Origin: a bacterium | Lineage (GTDB): Bacteria > B130-G9 | Assembly (NCBI GenBank): GCA_021160245.1 | Contig: JAGHCW010000028.1 | Coordinates: 1-35,153, forward strand | DNA: 35,153 bases | Direction: 5' to 3' | In this document: positions 16,762 to 26,148 of the stretch, piece by piece | Numbering within the stretch: position 1 is the first letter of the stretch | Layout of the letters: every line of letters starts with the position of its first letter | The notes under the pieces: model-generated | What the model was told of the DNA's origin: nothing | Seen by the model: only the letters and a program-made list of their open reading frames with translations | The model's database searches: none | Program-made: the position numbers and the translations under genes

Positions 16762-17775
16762 TCACCAGCTCATTTCTTCTTTGAGCGGTCTCTTCAGAAG
16801 GTCGTCGATTGCCGCGGACGGTGGTTTATTCTCGAAGAGGACCTCAAACATCTGTCTTGTGATGGGCATCTCCACGTTGCACCTTTCTGCCAGTTGAATC
16901 GCCGTCCTGCTTGTAGTGACTCCTTCTGCAACGCTTGTCATGCCGGAGACAATCGACTTCAGCGATTTTCCTTGAGCGAGCTCAACCCCCACTGAATAGT
17001 TGCGGCTTTGTCTGCTCGTGCAGGTTAATACCAAATCCCCAATGCCTGAGAGCCCCTGGAACGTGACAGGTCTTGCCCCGTTTGCGGCCCCGAGCCTCGT
17101 AATCTCCGAAAGCCCTCGAGTTATCAGGGCAGCCTGCGAATTTGGTCCGAGGCCAAGGCCCTCAACAATGCCCGAGGCAATGGCCACAATGTTCTTAAGC
17201 GAGCCGCCAAACTCCACACCCACAATGTCCTGATTCGTGTACGGCCTAAAATACGGGGTATGCAGCATCCTCTGCAACCGGGCCGCGATCTCTTGATTTC
17301 TTGCCCCAACAACAACTGCCGCTGGTCGCATCTTCGAGACCTCTGCCGCAAAAGTGGGACCCGAAAGAGTCGCTATCTTGTCAGGCAATGCGCCCGGAAA
17401 AACGTCCCCAAGCACCTCTGACATTCGTTTCAGAGTTTGTGGCTCAAGCCCCTTTGCCGCATTTAGAAGGATTGCGTCCCCCGATATATGAGGCGCGGCC
17501 AGGGAGCAGACAGACCTCGCAAAAGCAGATGGCCCCATCGAGATGACGATCCGTTTGCCCCGAACTGCGAGCTCGATGTCATTTGTTACGAGAATCGAAG
17601 AGGGCAAGGTGACATCGGGGAGGAATACGTCGTTGATCCTCGTCTTCTGTGTCCTAGCGGCGAGTTCCGGCTCGAACATCCACAATGTAACCTCGTGTCC
17701 GCCAGTCGCCAATAGGTGGGCAAGTGCCGTTCCCCAGCTGCCGCCACCAAGGACTACAACCTTCTCTCGCTCCAA
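16762..17775 (-). CDS. gpsA: glycerol-3-phosphate dehydrogenase [NAD(P)+]
   Basis: 337 residues, normal for GpsA. The dinucleotide site VVLGGGSWGTALAHLLA (Gly10, Gly12, Gly15) opens the Rossmann domain (1-190); GLEPQTL and the catalytic-lysine helix GSLKNIVAIASG lie ahead of the helical C-terminal domain. It reduces dihydroxyacetone phosphate to sn-glycerol 3-phosphate, the backbone of phospholipids, in the cytoplasm. The start is TTG at 17775 with GGGAGA just ahead. It lies 70 bases after the enolase stop and 138 bases before the exporter gene, all on one strand, so read-through is possible; no terminator is visible between them. Confidence 0.96.
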   Translation of the reverse strand: MEREKVVVLGGGSWGTALAHLLATGGHEVTLWMFEPELAARTQKTRINDVFLPDVTLPSSILVTNDIELAVRGKRIVISMGPSAFARSVCSLAAPHISGDAILLNAAKGLEPQTLKRMSEVLGDVFPGALPDKIATLSGPTFAAEVSKMRPAAVVVGARNQEIAARLQRMLHTPYFRPYTNQDIVGVEFGGSLKNIVAIASGIVEGLGLGPNSQAALITRGLSEITRLGAANGARPVTFQGLSGIGDLVLTCTSRQSRNYSVGVELAQGKSLKSIVSGMTSVAEGVTTSRTAIQLAERCNVEMPITRQMFEVLFENKPPSAAIDDLLKRPLKEEMSW

Positions 17776-17845
17776 TGTCTCTCCCGTTCAGAGGCCGTCT
17801 AACAAGTTCCCTTTTACAGCCGTGGGTGCAATTTCGGCATCATCA

Positions 17846-19150
<1,305 letters not shown>

Positions 19151-19219
19151 CTAATGACGACCCGACAGAATATGAGACCCGTTCGGACTCAAAATCCGGC
19201 GTGCATTCAAAGAGAATTA

Positions 19220-19292
19220 TGCCGAGACGCAGAGTTGAACTGCGGACCTAAGGATTTTCAGTCCTTCGCTCTACCAGCTGAGCTATCTCGGC
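19220..19292 (-). tRNA. tRNA-Phe (anticodon GAA)
   Basis: A 73-base cloverleaf on the minus strand. The acceptor stem GCCGAGA/TCTCGGC has seven perfect pairs, the anticodon loop CTGAAAA carries GAA, and the T arm CGCAG/CTGCG holds TTCAACT. The discriminator A is the complement of T19220. No CCA is encoded. It lies between the HD-domain gene and eno, both on the same strand. Confidence 0.96.
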
Positions 19293-19357
19293 ATATATTA
19301 TTCATTAGGATACTTTGCGGCCAGGTTGAGATCGTGTCAAGTCGATTCTGGAGGAAT

Positions 19358-19903
19358 CTAGAGGCCCAGTTCCTTGTTTATCCCTTGCATCGCAGAGAGG
19401 GAGAGTTCAACAAACTCCTCCAAAGTCATACCGAGGGCGTCGCAGGCCTTGATCTGCTCCCGATTCGCGCCCTTTGCAAAGAGCTTCTCTTTGAAACGAT
19501 TGAGAACAAACCTCGTGTCGATTGAGGCGAGCTTTCTGTCCGGGTGTATGAGCGCCGCCGCCACGATCAGGCCTGTCAACGGGTCAACGGCATAAAGCGC
19601 CTTCGCCATCCTCGTCTCGGCCGCGATGTGCCCCGGATGGGCCTTGATCGCATGGAGAACCGTATCGTCAACGCCTAAGGGCTCAAGAATCTCTGCCGAC
19701 AGAAAACCGTGCCTCGCAAAATCATTGGCGGTCTTGTCATAGTCAACATCGTGAAGCAGGCCAGCGAGCCCCCAAGTCTCCACGTCCTCACCAAAATGCG
19801 CTCCAAACGCCCGCATCACCGCCTCGGTCGCAAGCATGTGCTTGACCAGATTCTTGTTCTTCACATTCTTCTTAACCAGCTTAAGCGCCTCGCCTCTATC
19901 CAT
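19358..19903 (-). CDS. HD-domain (HDIG-type) phosphohydrolase
   Basis: 181 residues. The HD metal site is seen as His22 (VKHMLATEAVM), His51-Asp52 (LLHDVDYD), His65 (ARHGFLSA), His88 (IKAHPGH) and Asp107 (YAVDPLTGLI). It is a stand-alone cytoplasmic HD protein of the type that hydrolyses phosphate esters of nucleotides; the substrate is unknown. I set the start at ATG 19903, with GAGGTGAT five bases ahead; the in-frame GTG at 19912 is part of that ribosome site. It lies 65 bases ahead of tRNA-Phe. Confidence 0.88.
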   Translation of the reverse strand: MDRGEALKLVKKNVKNKNLVKHMLATEAVMRAFGAHFGEDVETWGLAGLLHDVDYDKTANDFARHGFLSAEILEPLGVDDTVLHAIKAHPGHIAAETRMAKALYAVDPLTGLIVAAALIHPDRKLASIDTRFVLNRFKEKLFAKGANREQIKACDALGMTLEEFVELSLSAMQGINKELGL

Positions 19904-19988
19904 AGCTATCACCTCGATATTCTATCTAGTGTGTCTTTGAGCATATCTATAACCAGGCATTCGCCTCTGTCAAGTCCGGCGGTTTCAG

Positions 19989-20183
19989 GAGTTGCGCCCG
20001 CTGGGTGATTATGGAGTGCGGGGGCCAGGCGCCGCTTTGGTTCGCCGCGGCCTGACGCGGCATCGACCTTACATCGATTGGCGCCCAGGTCAGAAGATAA
20101 CTGTCTGAAAGGACAAAAAGGCAATCTATCTGAGGCTGGTGTCAAACCACCACCAATGAAAGCGGTGTCGAGCCACCGCAGTC
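19989..20183. repeat. dispersed intergenic element, copy B
   Basis: A 195-base relative of the element at 8670-8863, in the same orientation. The ends are again complementary (CCGCT near the start, AGCGG near the end). In the small hairpin TGGC(N5)GCCA of copy A, this copy has TGGT(N5)ACCA, so a C-G pair has become T-A and pairing is kept. The internal 9-pair stem of copy A is only partly kept (CTGAC with GTCAG). It lies in an 842-base gene-free stretch between the HD gene and the secreted propeller gene. Confidence 0.8.
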
Positions 20184-20308
20184 CAAAAAGCCAGAGCCGC
20201 GCACGCCAGCCTGATTCTTCACCGATGACACCCCGCTTGCGTTTTCAGAAAAAGCGTGAAAATCCGGCGCAATTCCGATTCTCAGGCGCGGCCGTAAAAT
20301 CCCAATTT

Positions 20309-20358
20309 TTGTCCCATTTGGGACAATTAGTCCGCCTCAACTGTCCCAAATGGGACAG
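20309..20358. promoter_or_regulatory. pair of palindromes, likely activator-binding sites
   Basis: TTGTCCCATTTGGGACAA (20309-20326) and CTGTCCCAAATGGGACAG (20341-20358) are each perfect 8+2+8 palindromes with the same core, TGTCCCA-N2-TGGGACA. Their centres are 32 bases apart, close to three turns of DNA, so dimers would bind the same face. A near-consensus sigma-54 promoter lies 109 bases downstream, which makes an enhancer role plausible. The cores are also complementary to each other, so a 16-pair hairpin is an alternative. Confidence 0.6.
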
Positions 20359-20466
20359 AATCTTGGTATTTCTCGAGGGCGACAAAGTTGTACCGAGTCA
20401 CTATACCCCGCCTAACGCGGCTCCAGTTGGCCGATGACGCTCATTTCGCATATAACGAGGCTCTTA

Positions 20467-20482
20467 TGGCACGAATCCTGCT
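20467..20482 (+). promoter_or_regulatory. sigma-54 type -24/-12 promoter
   Basis: TGGCACGAATCCTGCT matches the sigma-54 consensus TGGCACRNNNNTTGCW at all but one defined position, with GG (20468-20469) and GC (20480-20481) ten bases apart as required. The start of transcription would be near 20493, giving a leader of about 250 bases before the GTG at 20746. The paired palindromes upstream fit an enhancer-binding activator. No such activator gene is in the window. Confidence 0.65.
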
Positions 20483-20745
20483 CTAATCTAAAGCAACGGA
20501 TGTTCTGCTGGGCGGGCATATCATCAACTACTATAGCAGGGGAGGGAAGCCAATAAGTATAATCAAATGACGCCCCCGACACATCGTCGAGAGTCGAATA
20601 ACCAACATCAAGAGTGGTAAGAAGTTCTGTATCGGCCTCATTCGGGGGAGAGGGGGCAGTTTGTGCTCGGGCGGCTATGGATAGCCTGGGCGCTTTGGGG
20701 AAAACGGGCGCGGCTTGGGCTGCGCAAATTGCTAGGAGGCACAAC

Positions 20746-23391
20746 GTGAAAGCTTCTTATACCACCTATCTGACATTGATCTTAACACTCACAATCCTAA
20801 CCACAGTCAACATCAGCCTCGCTCAGCCAATGGTTGATGTCACGCTCAACACTCAGAAGGATTTTTATCGCCCCGGCGATGATTTTCAGGTGAGCGCCTC
20901 GCTCTTCAATCCGGGGGAGTCGCGGATTGCGAATGTGTATATGTGGGTCCAAGGTCCGGACCTTGTGAGCTATTACATGCCCGATTGGGGTGATATGAAG
21001 CGTCCCTGGTTCTGCAATTTGGCCATCGACGCGGGCACGCTTCTGCCGACGACGGTCGTCTTTGAGACCAGACTTCCGGACTACAGCTTCCCCGTCTGGA
21101 TACCAGGAAACTACCAGATATTCATGCAACTTGTTGAGGCGGGAACTGATGTGCCACTCGCCCCGGCTGCGATGGCTGCGTTCACCGTCAAGCGGGGCCT
21201 TGCGGATGTCGTATCAGCCGGCGATATCAATTGCATCCTAGACATCGAGCTCTTCGGCGGCGATCTTTGGGCCGGCGGGATGAACGGTTTGCTTCGGTGG
21301 TCAGATCGCGGGGGCCTTTGGGAGCATCGGTTCTACGATCGATTCGACGGTATAAGCGACGGCGAGGTCTTGGGGATGTTCCGCGATCAGTTTGGGAACC
21401 TCTTGATGTGGCCCTATTACGGATTGGGAATGACTTCATTTGATGGTTACAGTTTCCAGGCCTACATGGAAAGCCTCAATCTTGAGATTCTGGGCATGGT
21501 TACGGATTGTGACCAGACGCTATGGGCGGCCGGGTACAAGGGCATTCTCAGCCTCAACAGGAACGGAGAGATCAAATGGCATGGCGCCGAGGATGGCCTG
21601 CCCGAGGGATACGAGGCGCAGTCGATTGACCTGAACGTAGATGGCCGTCCGGTGGTGTTCATCTACGCGGCGCCGGAAGGCGGAGGTAGCAACGAGTATC
21701 ATCTCGCGAGCCATGACGGGCAGAGCTGGTCGCTTATCTCCGTCCCGCGTTCGGTCGGCGCATACACCACTCGCATCATGGTGGACATGCAGGACCACGT
21801 GTGGTTCGCCACTGTCCAAGGGGCAACCGAATTCGACGGCACGGAGTTCACCACCTACGACACTGACAATAGCCCGATAGCCAGCAACTACGTTTATAGG
21901 ATAAAGTTGGGCCCGGCCGACAAGATATGGTTCTGCTGTCTGCCCCGTATGGGCAAGGACGGAGGTCTGTGTTACTACGACGGCGCCAACTGGGGCGGCG
22001 TTCCTGGCTTTGAGACGGGGGATGTGACCGATTTTGATCTCGATCTTGATGGGACACTATATGTAGGTCGGCGATGCGGTGTCTCGGTGCAGAGCCCGGG
22101 CGATTTGCCCACGCTGCTTCGTGTCCCGGCCCCGGCCTTTGGGACGCCTCAGCGCGACGTGGCTTGGGGCTCGGACGGCGTCCTTTATATGCCAGATAGT
22201 CAGAAGGGCTTGTGGAGCTATGCGAACGGCGAATGGGCTCTTGTCAACGGCGAGGGAGAGACACCGCTCCCACCAACCTTCAGTATCGTATTTACCGATG
22301 AGGGCGTTGGGTGGATTGGATGTGAACCCGGCGTCATTCGTTGGGAGGGTGATGCGTTCACGACCTTCACGGGTGCTGATGGCATCGGCCCGGGCCGGGG
22401 CGAACGAGTCGAGATCGATGCCCGAGGTTGGGTCTGGTCGCTCACCAATGACCGATTCGGTGGGGGCACCTCGCTGTCTAGCTACGACGGGAACACGTGG
22501 CACAATCATTCCGAGGACGACGGCGCGCCATCCAATCCGACGGACTTCGATGTGGACACCGGGGGACGCGTTTGGGTCAGAAACGGCTCTGGAGTCGCGC
22601 CCTATTCTCTGTTAAGCTTTGATGGCCAGAGCTGGACCACTTGGCCGAATGAGGACCAATTGGCCGGATTCGGCCACGGCACTGGCCTAGTCTTCTGCGA
22701 CCAGAGCGGAAACATCATCGTGAGCTGCCTCGACAGCGCTTCCGGTGAATACAGTCTGACGGTATGTGATGGCGACTTCTGGGCGAGCTATCCGATCAAC
22801 CAGCCGTTTGACCACGCCGAAGAGGACCAAGCGGGGCGAATATGGCTGGGCAGGGAGAACGGCGGGGCGGCGATTTGGAGCTTTGGTTCTGATTACGTCA
22901 CCTTGAGGCAGGAGTTCGGCGATCTGTCCTCCAACTCATACAGTTTGTGCGGATGCAGCCCGGACGGGGACATGTTCGCAATCGCCGCTAAATCGATGGC
23001 AAAATCACTGGAGTGTCAGCGCCTCAACCCGAACGTTGCAGCGGTAGCCAACAACGCTGCTTTCATGCCGGGGGATATGCTCTCGGTCAAATGTTGGGCG
23101 GAGAATCCGGGAGGCGCGGAACGCGAGGTAGATTTCTGGCTTTCCATCACGATGCCAACGGGTGAAGTGGCCTATTGGCCGGCGCTGGATACTACTCCGG
23201 CCCCAGCTTTGACAGTTAATCTCCCAGCTGAGACGACGCTCAGGCCTGTGGAGTTATTTAGCTTCGTCCTTCCAGACACGGTGCCGGCTGGCGAATACAT
23301 CATTACGCCCTGGTTCTGCGACCGCGGCTCAATAGACCAAACAGGACAAAATACCCCGGCAAGAATCTCTATCGTCTCGATTTCCGGCTGA
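20746..23391 (+). CDS. secreted beta-propeller protein with flanking Ig-like domains
   Basis: 881 residues. A signal peptide (about 1-27, KASYTTYLTLILTLTILTTV then SLAQP) directs export. Residues 30-145 look like a beta-sandwich (YRPGDDFQVSASLFNPGE, later PGNYQIFMQLVEAG). The middle (about 150-755) is repeats resembling two-component-regulator propeller blades, each with a DxxGxxW-like strand and a W-x-Y/F motif (SYDGNTWHNH, SFDGQSWTTW, DTGGRVWV). A second sandwich follows (about 765-875: FMPGDMLSVKCWAENPGG, PAGEYIITPWF), similar in pattern to the first. No kinase or anchor is attached. The GTG start has AGGAGG six bases ahead; upstream in-frame codons lack one. Sigma-54 control is suggested by the upstream DNA. 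Function unknown; binding or sensing outside the cell is inference. Confidence 0.75.
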   Translation: MKASYTTYLTLILTLTILTTVNISLAQPMVDVTLNTQKDFYRPGDDFQVSASLFNPGESRIANVYMWVQGPDLVSYYMPDWGDMKRPWFCNLAIDAGTLLPTTVVFETRLPDYSFPVWIPGNYQIFMQLVEAGTDVPLAPAAMAAFTVKRGLADVVSAGDINCILDIELFGGDLWAGGMNGLLRWSDRGGLWEHRFYDRFDGISDGEVLGMFRDQFGNLLMWPYYGLGMTSFDGYSFQAYMESLNLEILGMVTDCDQTLWAAGYKGILSLNRNGEIKWHGAEDGLPEGYEAQSIDLNVDGRPVVFIYAAPEGGGSNEYHLASHDGQSWSLISVPRSVGAYTTRIMVDMQDHVWFATVQGATEFDGTEFTTYDTDNSPIASNYVYRIKLGPADKIWFCCLPRMGKDGGLCYYDGANWGGVPGFETGDVTDFDLDLDGTLYVGRRCGVSVQSPGDLPTLLRVPAPAFGTPQRDVAWGSDGVLYMPDSQKGLWSYANGEWALVNGEGETPLPPTFSIVFTDEGVGWIGCEPGVIRWEGDAFTTFTGADGIGPGRGERVEIDARGWVWSLTNDRFGGGTSLSSYDGNTWHNHSEDDGAPSNPTDFDVDTGGRVWVRNGSGVAPYSLLSFDGQSWTTWPNEDQLAGFGHGTGLVFCDQSGNIIVSCLDSASGEYSLTVCDGDFWASYPINQPFDHAEEDQAGRIWLGRENGGAAIWSFGSDYVTLRQEFGDLSSNSYSLCGCSPDGDMFAIAAKSMAKSLECQRLNPNVAAVANNAAFMPGDMLSVKCWAENPGGAEREVDFWLSITMPTGEVAYWPALDTTPAPALTVNLPAETTLRPVELFSFVLPDTVPAGEYIITPWFCDRGSIDQTGQNTPARISIVSISG

Positions 23392-23407
23392 TCGAGGAGG
23401 TGTTCGA

Positions 23408-23450
23408 GGCCTGGCCCGCTGCAGGAGGGGCTCGCGGCGGGCCTCGGGCC
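23408..23450 (+). terminator. GC-rich hairpin after the propeller gene
   Basis: GGCCCGCTGC (23413-23422) pairs with GCGGCGGGCC (23434-23443), ten pairs with one G-T, around eleven bases. An outer GGCC/GGCC (23408-23411 with 23447-23450) extends it. It begins 17 bases after the stop codon. There is no clear T tract behind it, so it may act with Rho or protect the 3' end. Confidence 0.5.
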
Positions 23451-23539
23451 AAATCGTTGTAATCTGCTGCCTGCTGATTACAATGTCATCAACATATACA
23501 TGGACGGAAGCAGCTCACTCCCTGGAGCAATGCACAATT

Positions 23540-24187
23540 ATGCGTCGCATACTGCGAGTTGATTTGGGCAATCCTGGAAGCGATGTCGCGTTGGAGGTCA
23601 GACGAGTTCTCGCATCTTCTGGCATTATCTGCCTTCCCACAGATACATGCTACGGCCTGAGCTGCCTCGCAACTTCCCAAGAGGCAACTTCGCGGCTTAG
23701 ATTGATTAAAATGCGCGATCCGTCAAAGCCATTTATCCTACTCGTTCCCAACATCAGCACCGCAAAACTTTACGTAAAGACATGGTCTGATGAGGCACAG
23801 GCTATTTCTGAGGCGTTTTGGCCTGGAAGAATGACGATTGTCGTTCCATTCCATAACTATTCAGAGCATCCAATCTGTCACTCCGATGAGCGAATAGCCA
23901 TGAGGATGCCGGATTCTGATTTGACCAAAATGATAGTAAACAGGGGCAATTGTCTTATATGGTCAACCAGCGCGAATTCACCGGGTGATGCTCCACCAGC
24001 CTGCATTCAGGACGTGCCTGAGCATATTATCCAGAATGTCGATCTGGTTGTGGATGCTGGCCGAGTACCAACACCTGATCCCACCACTATTATCGACCTG
24101 TCAATAAGTCCTCCACATATACTCAGGCGAGGACCGATAGAACCTGAAGCTATTATCCAGAAAACCGGGATAAATCTGTCCAAATGA
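23540..24187 (+). CDS. Sua5/YciO/YrdC-domain protein
   Basis: 215 residues forming one YrdC domain: LPTDTCYGL (32-40), the basic IKMRDPSKPFILLV stretch that binds nucleotide (Lys57, Arg59), WPGRMTIVV, AMRMPDSD and WSTSANSPGDA. The family includes threonylcarbamoyl-AMP synthases, which begin t6A modification of tRNA from threonine, bicarbonate and ATP; YciO-like paralogues have a less certain role. There is no C-terminal Sua5 domain. I prefer ATG 23540 because the domain begins there and GGAG lies 12 bases ahead; ATG 23483 would add 19 unrelated residues. The gene is more A/T-rich than most neighbours and is not in an operon. Confidence 0.85.
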   Translation: MRRILRVDLGNPGSDVALEVRRVLASSGIICLPTDTCYGLSCLATSQEATSRLRLIKMRDPSKPFILLVPNISTAKLYVKTWSDEAQAISEAFWPGRMTIVVPFHNYSEHPICHSDERIAMRMPDSDLTKMIVNRGNCLIWSTSANSPGDAPPACIQDVPEHIIQNVDLVVDAGRVPTPDPTTIIDLSISPPHILRRGPIEPEAIIQKTGINLSK

Positions 24188-24223
24188 GTACTTACAGAAT
24201 GACTGTGAACTCACTGTAAGTAC
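24188..24223. repeat. inverted repeat at the end of the YrdC gene
   Basis: GTACTTACAG (24188-24197) and CTGTAAGTAC (24214-24223) are perfectly complementary over ten bases around a 16-base loop, beginning at the first base after the stop codon. No T tract follows. Further on, GGACTAA/TTAGTCC (24245-24251 with 24265-24271) and GGCTT/AAGCC (24313-24317 with 24321-24325) give two more small stems in this 288-base gap between convergent genes. One or more may end transcription. Confidence 0.45.
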
Positions 24224-24475
24224 ATGACCAACTAGAATCTCATCGGACTAACCTGATAATAACTTTAGTCCAATGATAAAAGACTGTTAAACAAGGCGGC
24301 CCGAGAAACTGTGGCTTAAGAAGCCTGAAGCGATGACATTAATGCTAGAAATACGCTACTGAAGCCCTCAATATGAGCTAACATATTTCGTAACAGGAAC
24401 TTATCTAGGCAACAGGCGTCCGAGGCTCAATTGCGACAGATTTGACAGGGCTTATTATTATGATTATTGGAGTAC

Positions 24476-25867
24476 TTAATAAGCTCCTTTACTCATAATA
24501 ACTACCCGAACTGTCTTCAGTAAAATAGTAATGTCCATAAGGATTGAGCGATTCTTAATGTAATAGAAATCATATTGAAGGTTTTCTTCGAGCGGCAGAT
24601 TTTTGCGGCCAAGTACTTGCCAGAGACCTGTAATACCCGGCTTAGCATCAAGTCGCTTGCGCTGCCATGTGTTGTACTGAGCAACGATGAAGGGCATTTC
24701 TGGTCTTGGGCCTACAAGGCTCATGTTACCTATTAAGACGTTTAGCAGCTGCGGCAGTTCATCGAGGCTGGTTCTTCTGAGTATCTTTCCCACTCTTGTG
24801 ATTCGAGCGTCTTCCTTGTGAGTTGGGGCGTGTTCAAACACACGAACATCGCTAAACATCGTCCGGAACTTGTAGATAATGAATTCCGCGCCGTGCTGCC
24901 CGATTCGAGTCTGGCGGAATAGGACGGAGCCTTTTGAATCCAGTTTTATTGCAGTTGACACTACCGCCCATATCGGCAGAGAGATAGCCAGAAAAAACGC
25001 TGAGAGAGATAGGTCCATCAATCGCTTAGAGAGGCGCCTCAGCTGGTCATCTTTTGGGCTTGTGAGATCGATGATTGGGATGTCCGCCACGTTGTCGATG
25101 TTTGCCTTGCCGGTCATAATCTCGAAGAGGTCAGAGACTATTCTGAATGAGGCGCTACTATCGTCACACGCTGCGACCAGATTCAAGATGCGTTCATGCT
25201 TCATATCTGGTTTTGCTAGGAAGACTTCTCCTACACTCTCTTTTTTGAGGAGACTCGGGAGGTCGTCTATTTGACCCAAGAAAGGGATTCCAAATATCTC
25301 TTGTTTGCTTAAAAGCTGCGCGTTGTCGTCAACTATGCCTATTACTTGGCAGCCAAATTCCTCCGCGTTTTTTATTCGTTCTACTATTAGTCGGGCAGTC
25401 TCGCCAGTGCCGACCACAACAACTCTATTTTTGCCGTGCTCCTTCTGCATTATTTTCTTTTGAAAATATCTTATGATTGCCCTCGAGGAGCCTATTGTGA
25501 TGATGTTGCATATCCAAAATGAGAGCATAATGAGGCGAGAGTAATCGAACTTTGAGAGGAATGACGCGGCCATAATAATAACGACGCCAAACGTAATGGA
25601 CCTAACTATTTCGCGGAACTCACCGATTGCGGATATGCCTCTTCTAGGTCTATAGAGTCCCTTCGCGGCAAATATCCAGACCCACAAAGCGCAGACAAAT
25701 GGTATTGTCTTTATGTAGATAGATATGTCGTGTAGAAATGGGGTAACGAAGGATATACTGGCGAGCAATTCCGTCCTGATAAAGAACGTGCAGATGACCG
25801 ATGCGCTAACTGCGACGATGTCGGAGATTACAAGCATTGCCTTGAACGACGGATTTACAGGTTTCAT
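24476..25867 (-). CDS. polyprenyl-phosphate sugar phosphotransferase (WcaJ/WbaP type)
   Basis: 463 residues in the usual order: four N-terminal membrane helices (about 10-130), a nucleotide-binding-like domain ([18 protein letters not shown], about 145-265), a fifth membrane segment (about 288-308), and the catalytic sugar-transferase domain. The latter shows [31 protein letters not shown] and [10 protein letters not shown]. It attaches the first sugar-1-phosphate to undecaprenyl phosphate at the inner membrane, starting exopolysaccharide or O-antigen units. No other glycan gene is present in the window, which is unusual. ATG at 25867 has AGG six bases ahead; the TTG before it is a less likely start. 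A -10 TATAAT lies 40 bases upstream. The gene is visibly A/T-richer than the genes around 14000-19000, so transfer is possible. Confidence 0.92.
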   Translation of the reverse strand: MKPVNPSFKAMLVISDIVAVSASVICTFFIRTELLASISFVTPFLHDISIYIKTIPFVCALWVWIFAAKGLYRPRRGISAIGEFREIVRSITFGVVIIMAASFLSKFDYSRLIMLSFWICNIITIGSSRAIIRYFQKKIMQKEHGKNRVVVVGTGETARLIVERIKNAEEFGCQVIGIVDDNAQLLSKQEIFGIPFLGQIDDLPSLLKKESVGEVFLAKPDMKHERILNLVAACDDSSASFRIVSDLFEIMTGKANIDNVADIPIIDLTSPKDDQLRRLSKRLMDLSLSAFFLAISLPIWAVVSTAIKLDSKGSVLFRQTRIGQHGAEFIIYKFRTMFSDVRVFEHAPTHKEDARITRVGKILRRTSLDELPQLLNVLIGNMSLVGPRPEMPFIVAQYNTWQRKRLDAKPGITGLWQVLGRKNLPLEENLQYDFYYIKNRSILMDITILLKTVRVVIMSKGAY

Positions 25868-25906
25868 CAAAGCCTACAGCAATTAAATGACTTGGATGAC
25901 AATGAG

Positions 25907-25935
25907 ATTATAGCGGAGCATTCTACTGATGTTGC
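25907..25935 (-). promoter_or_regulatory. candidate promoter of the sugar transferase gene
   Basis: On the minus strand a perfect -10 TATAAT (25912-25907) stands 17 bases after GCAACA (25935-25930), which matches TTGACA at three positions. Transcription would start about 33 bases ahead of the ATG. I could not assign a promoter for the divergent kinase gene in the rest of this 281-base, A/T-rich gap. Confidence 0.45.
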
Positions 25936-26148
25936 TGATCTATGCAAATGAAAAAACTCTAATACGTTGTTAATTGATCTCTAATGTCCCCTATCGATCT
26001 TGAGTTCGCATAGAGAAGAATAGGCAGTAGAATGCTTTCTTAAGAAAACGACATGACATATACGATGAGTTAATCAGCAGGTACCTTGGTGAATTAGTGT
26101 AATGTTATTATTCTGGACTCTTAGATGATGCGATCTGGAGCGTTTTGG

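Noticed and set aside
20412-20744. 110-codon minus-strand frame in the gap before the propeller gene
   Set aside because: It covers the sigma-54 promoter region, has no convincing start and no recognisable family; the hydrophobic start looks accidental.
24186-24478. Direct repeat GAGTACTTA at 24186-24194 and 24470-24478, each covering a stop codon, as a target duplication of an inserted element
   Set aside because: No terminal inverted repeats inside, no transposase, and a 9-base match within about 300 bases is expected by chance roughly once in six such regions.
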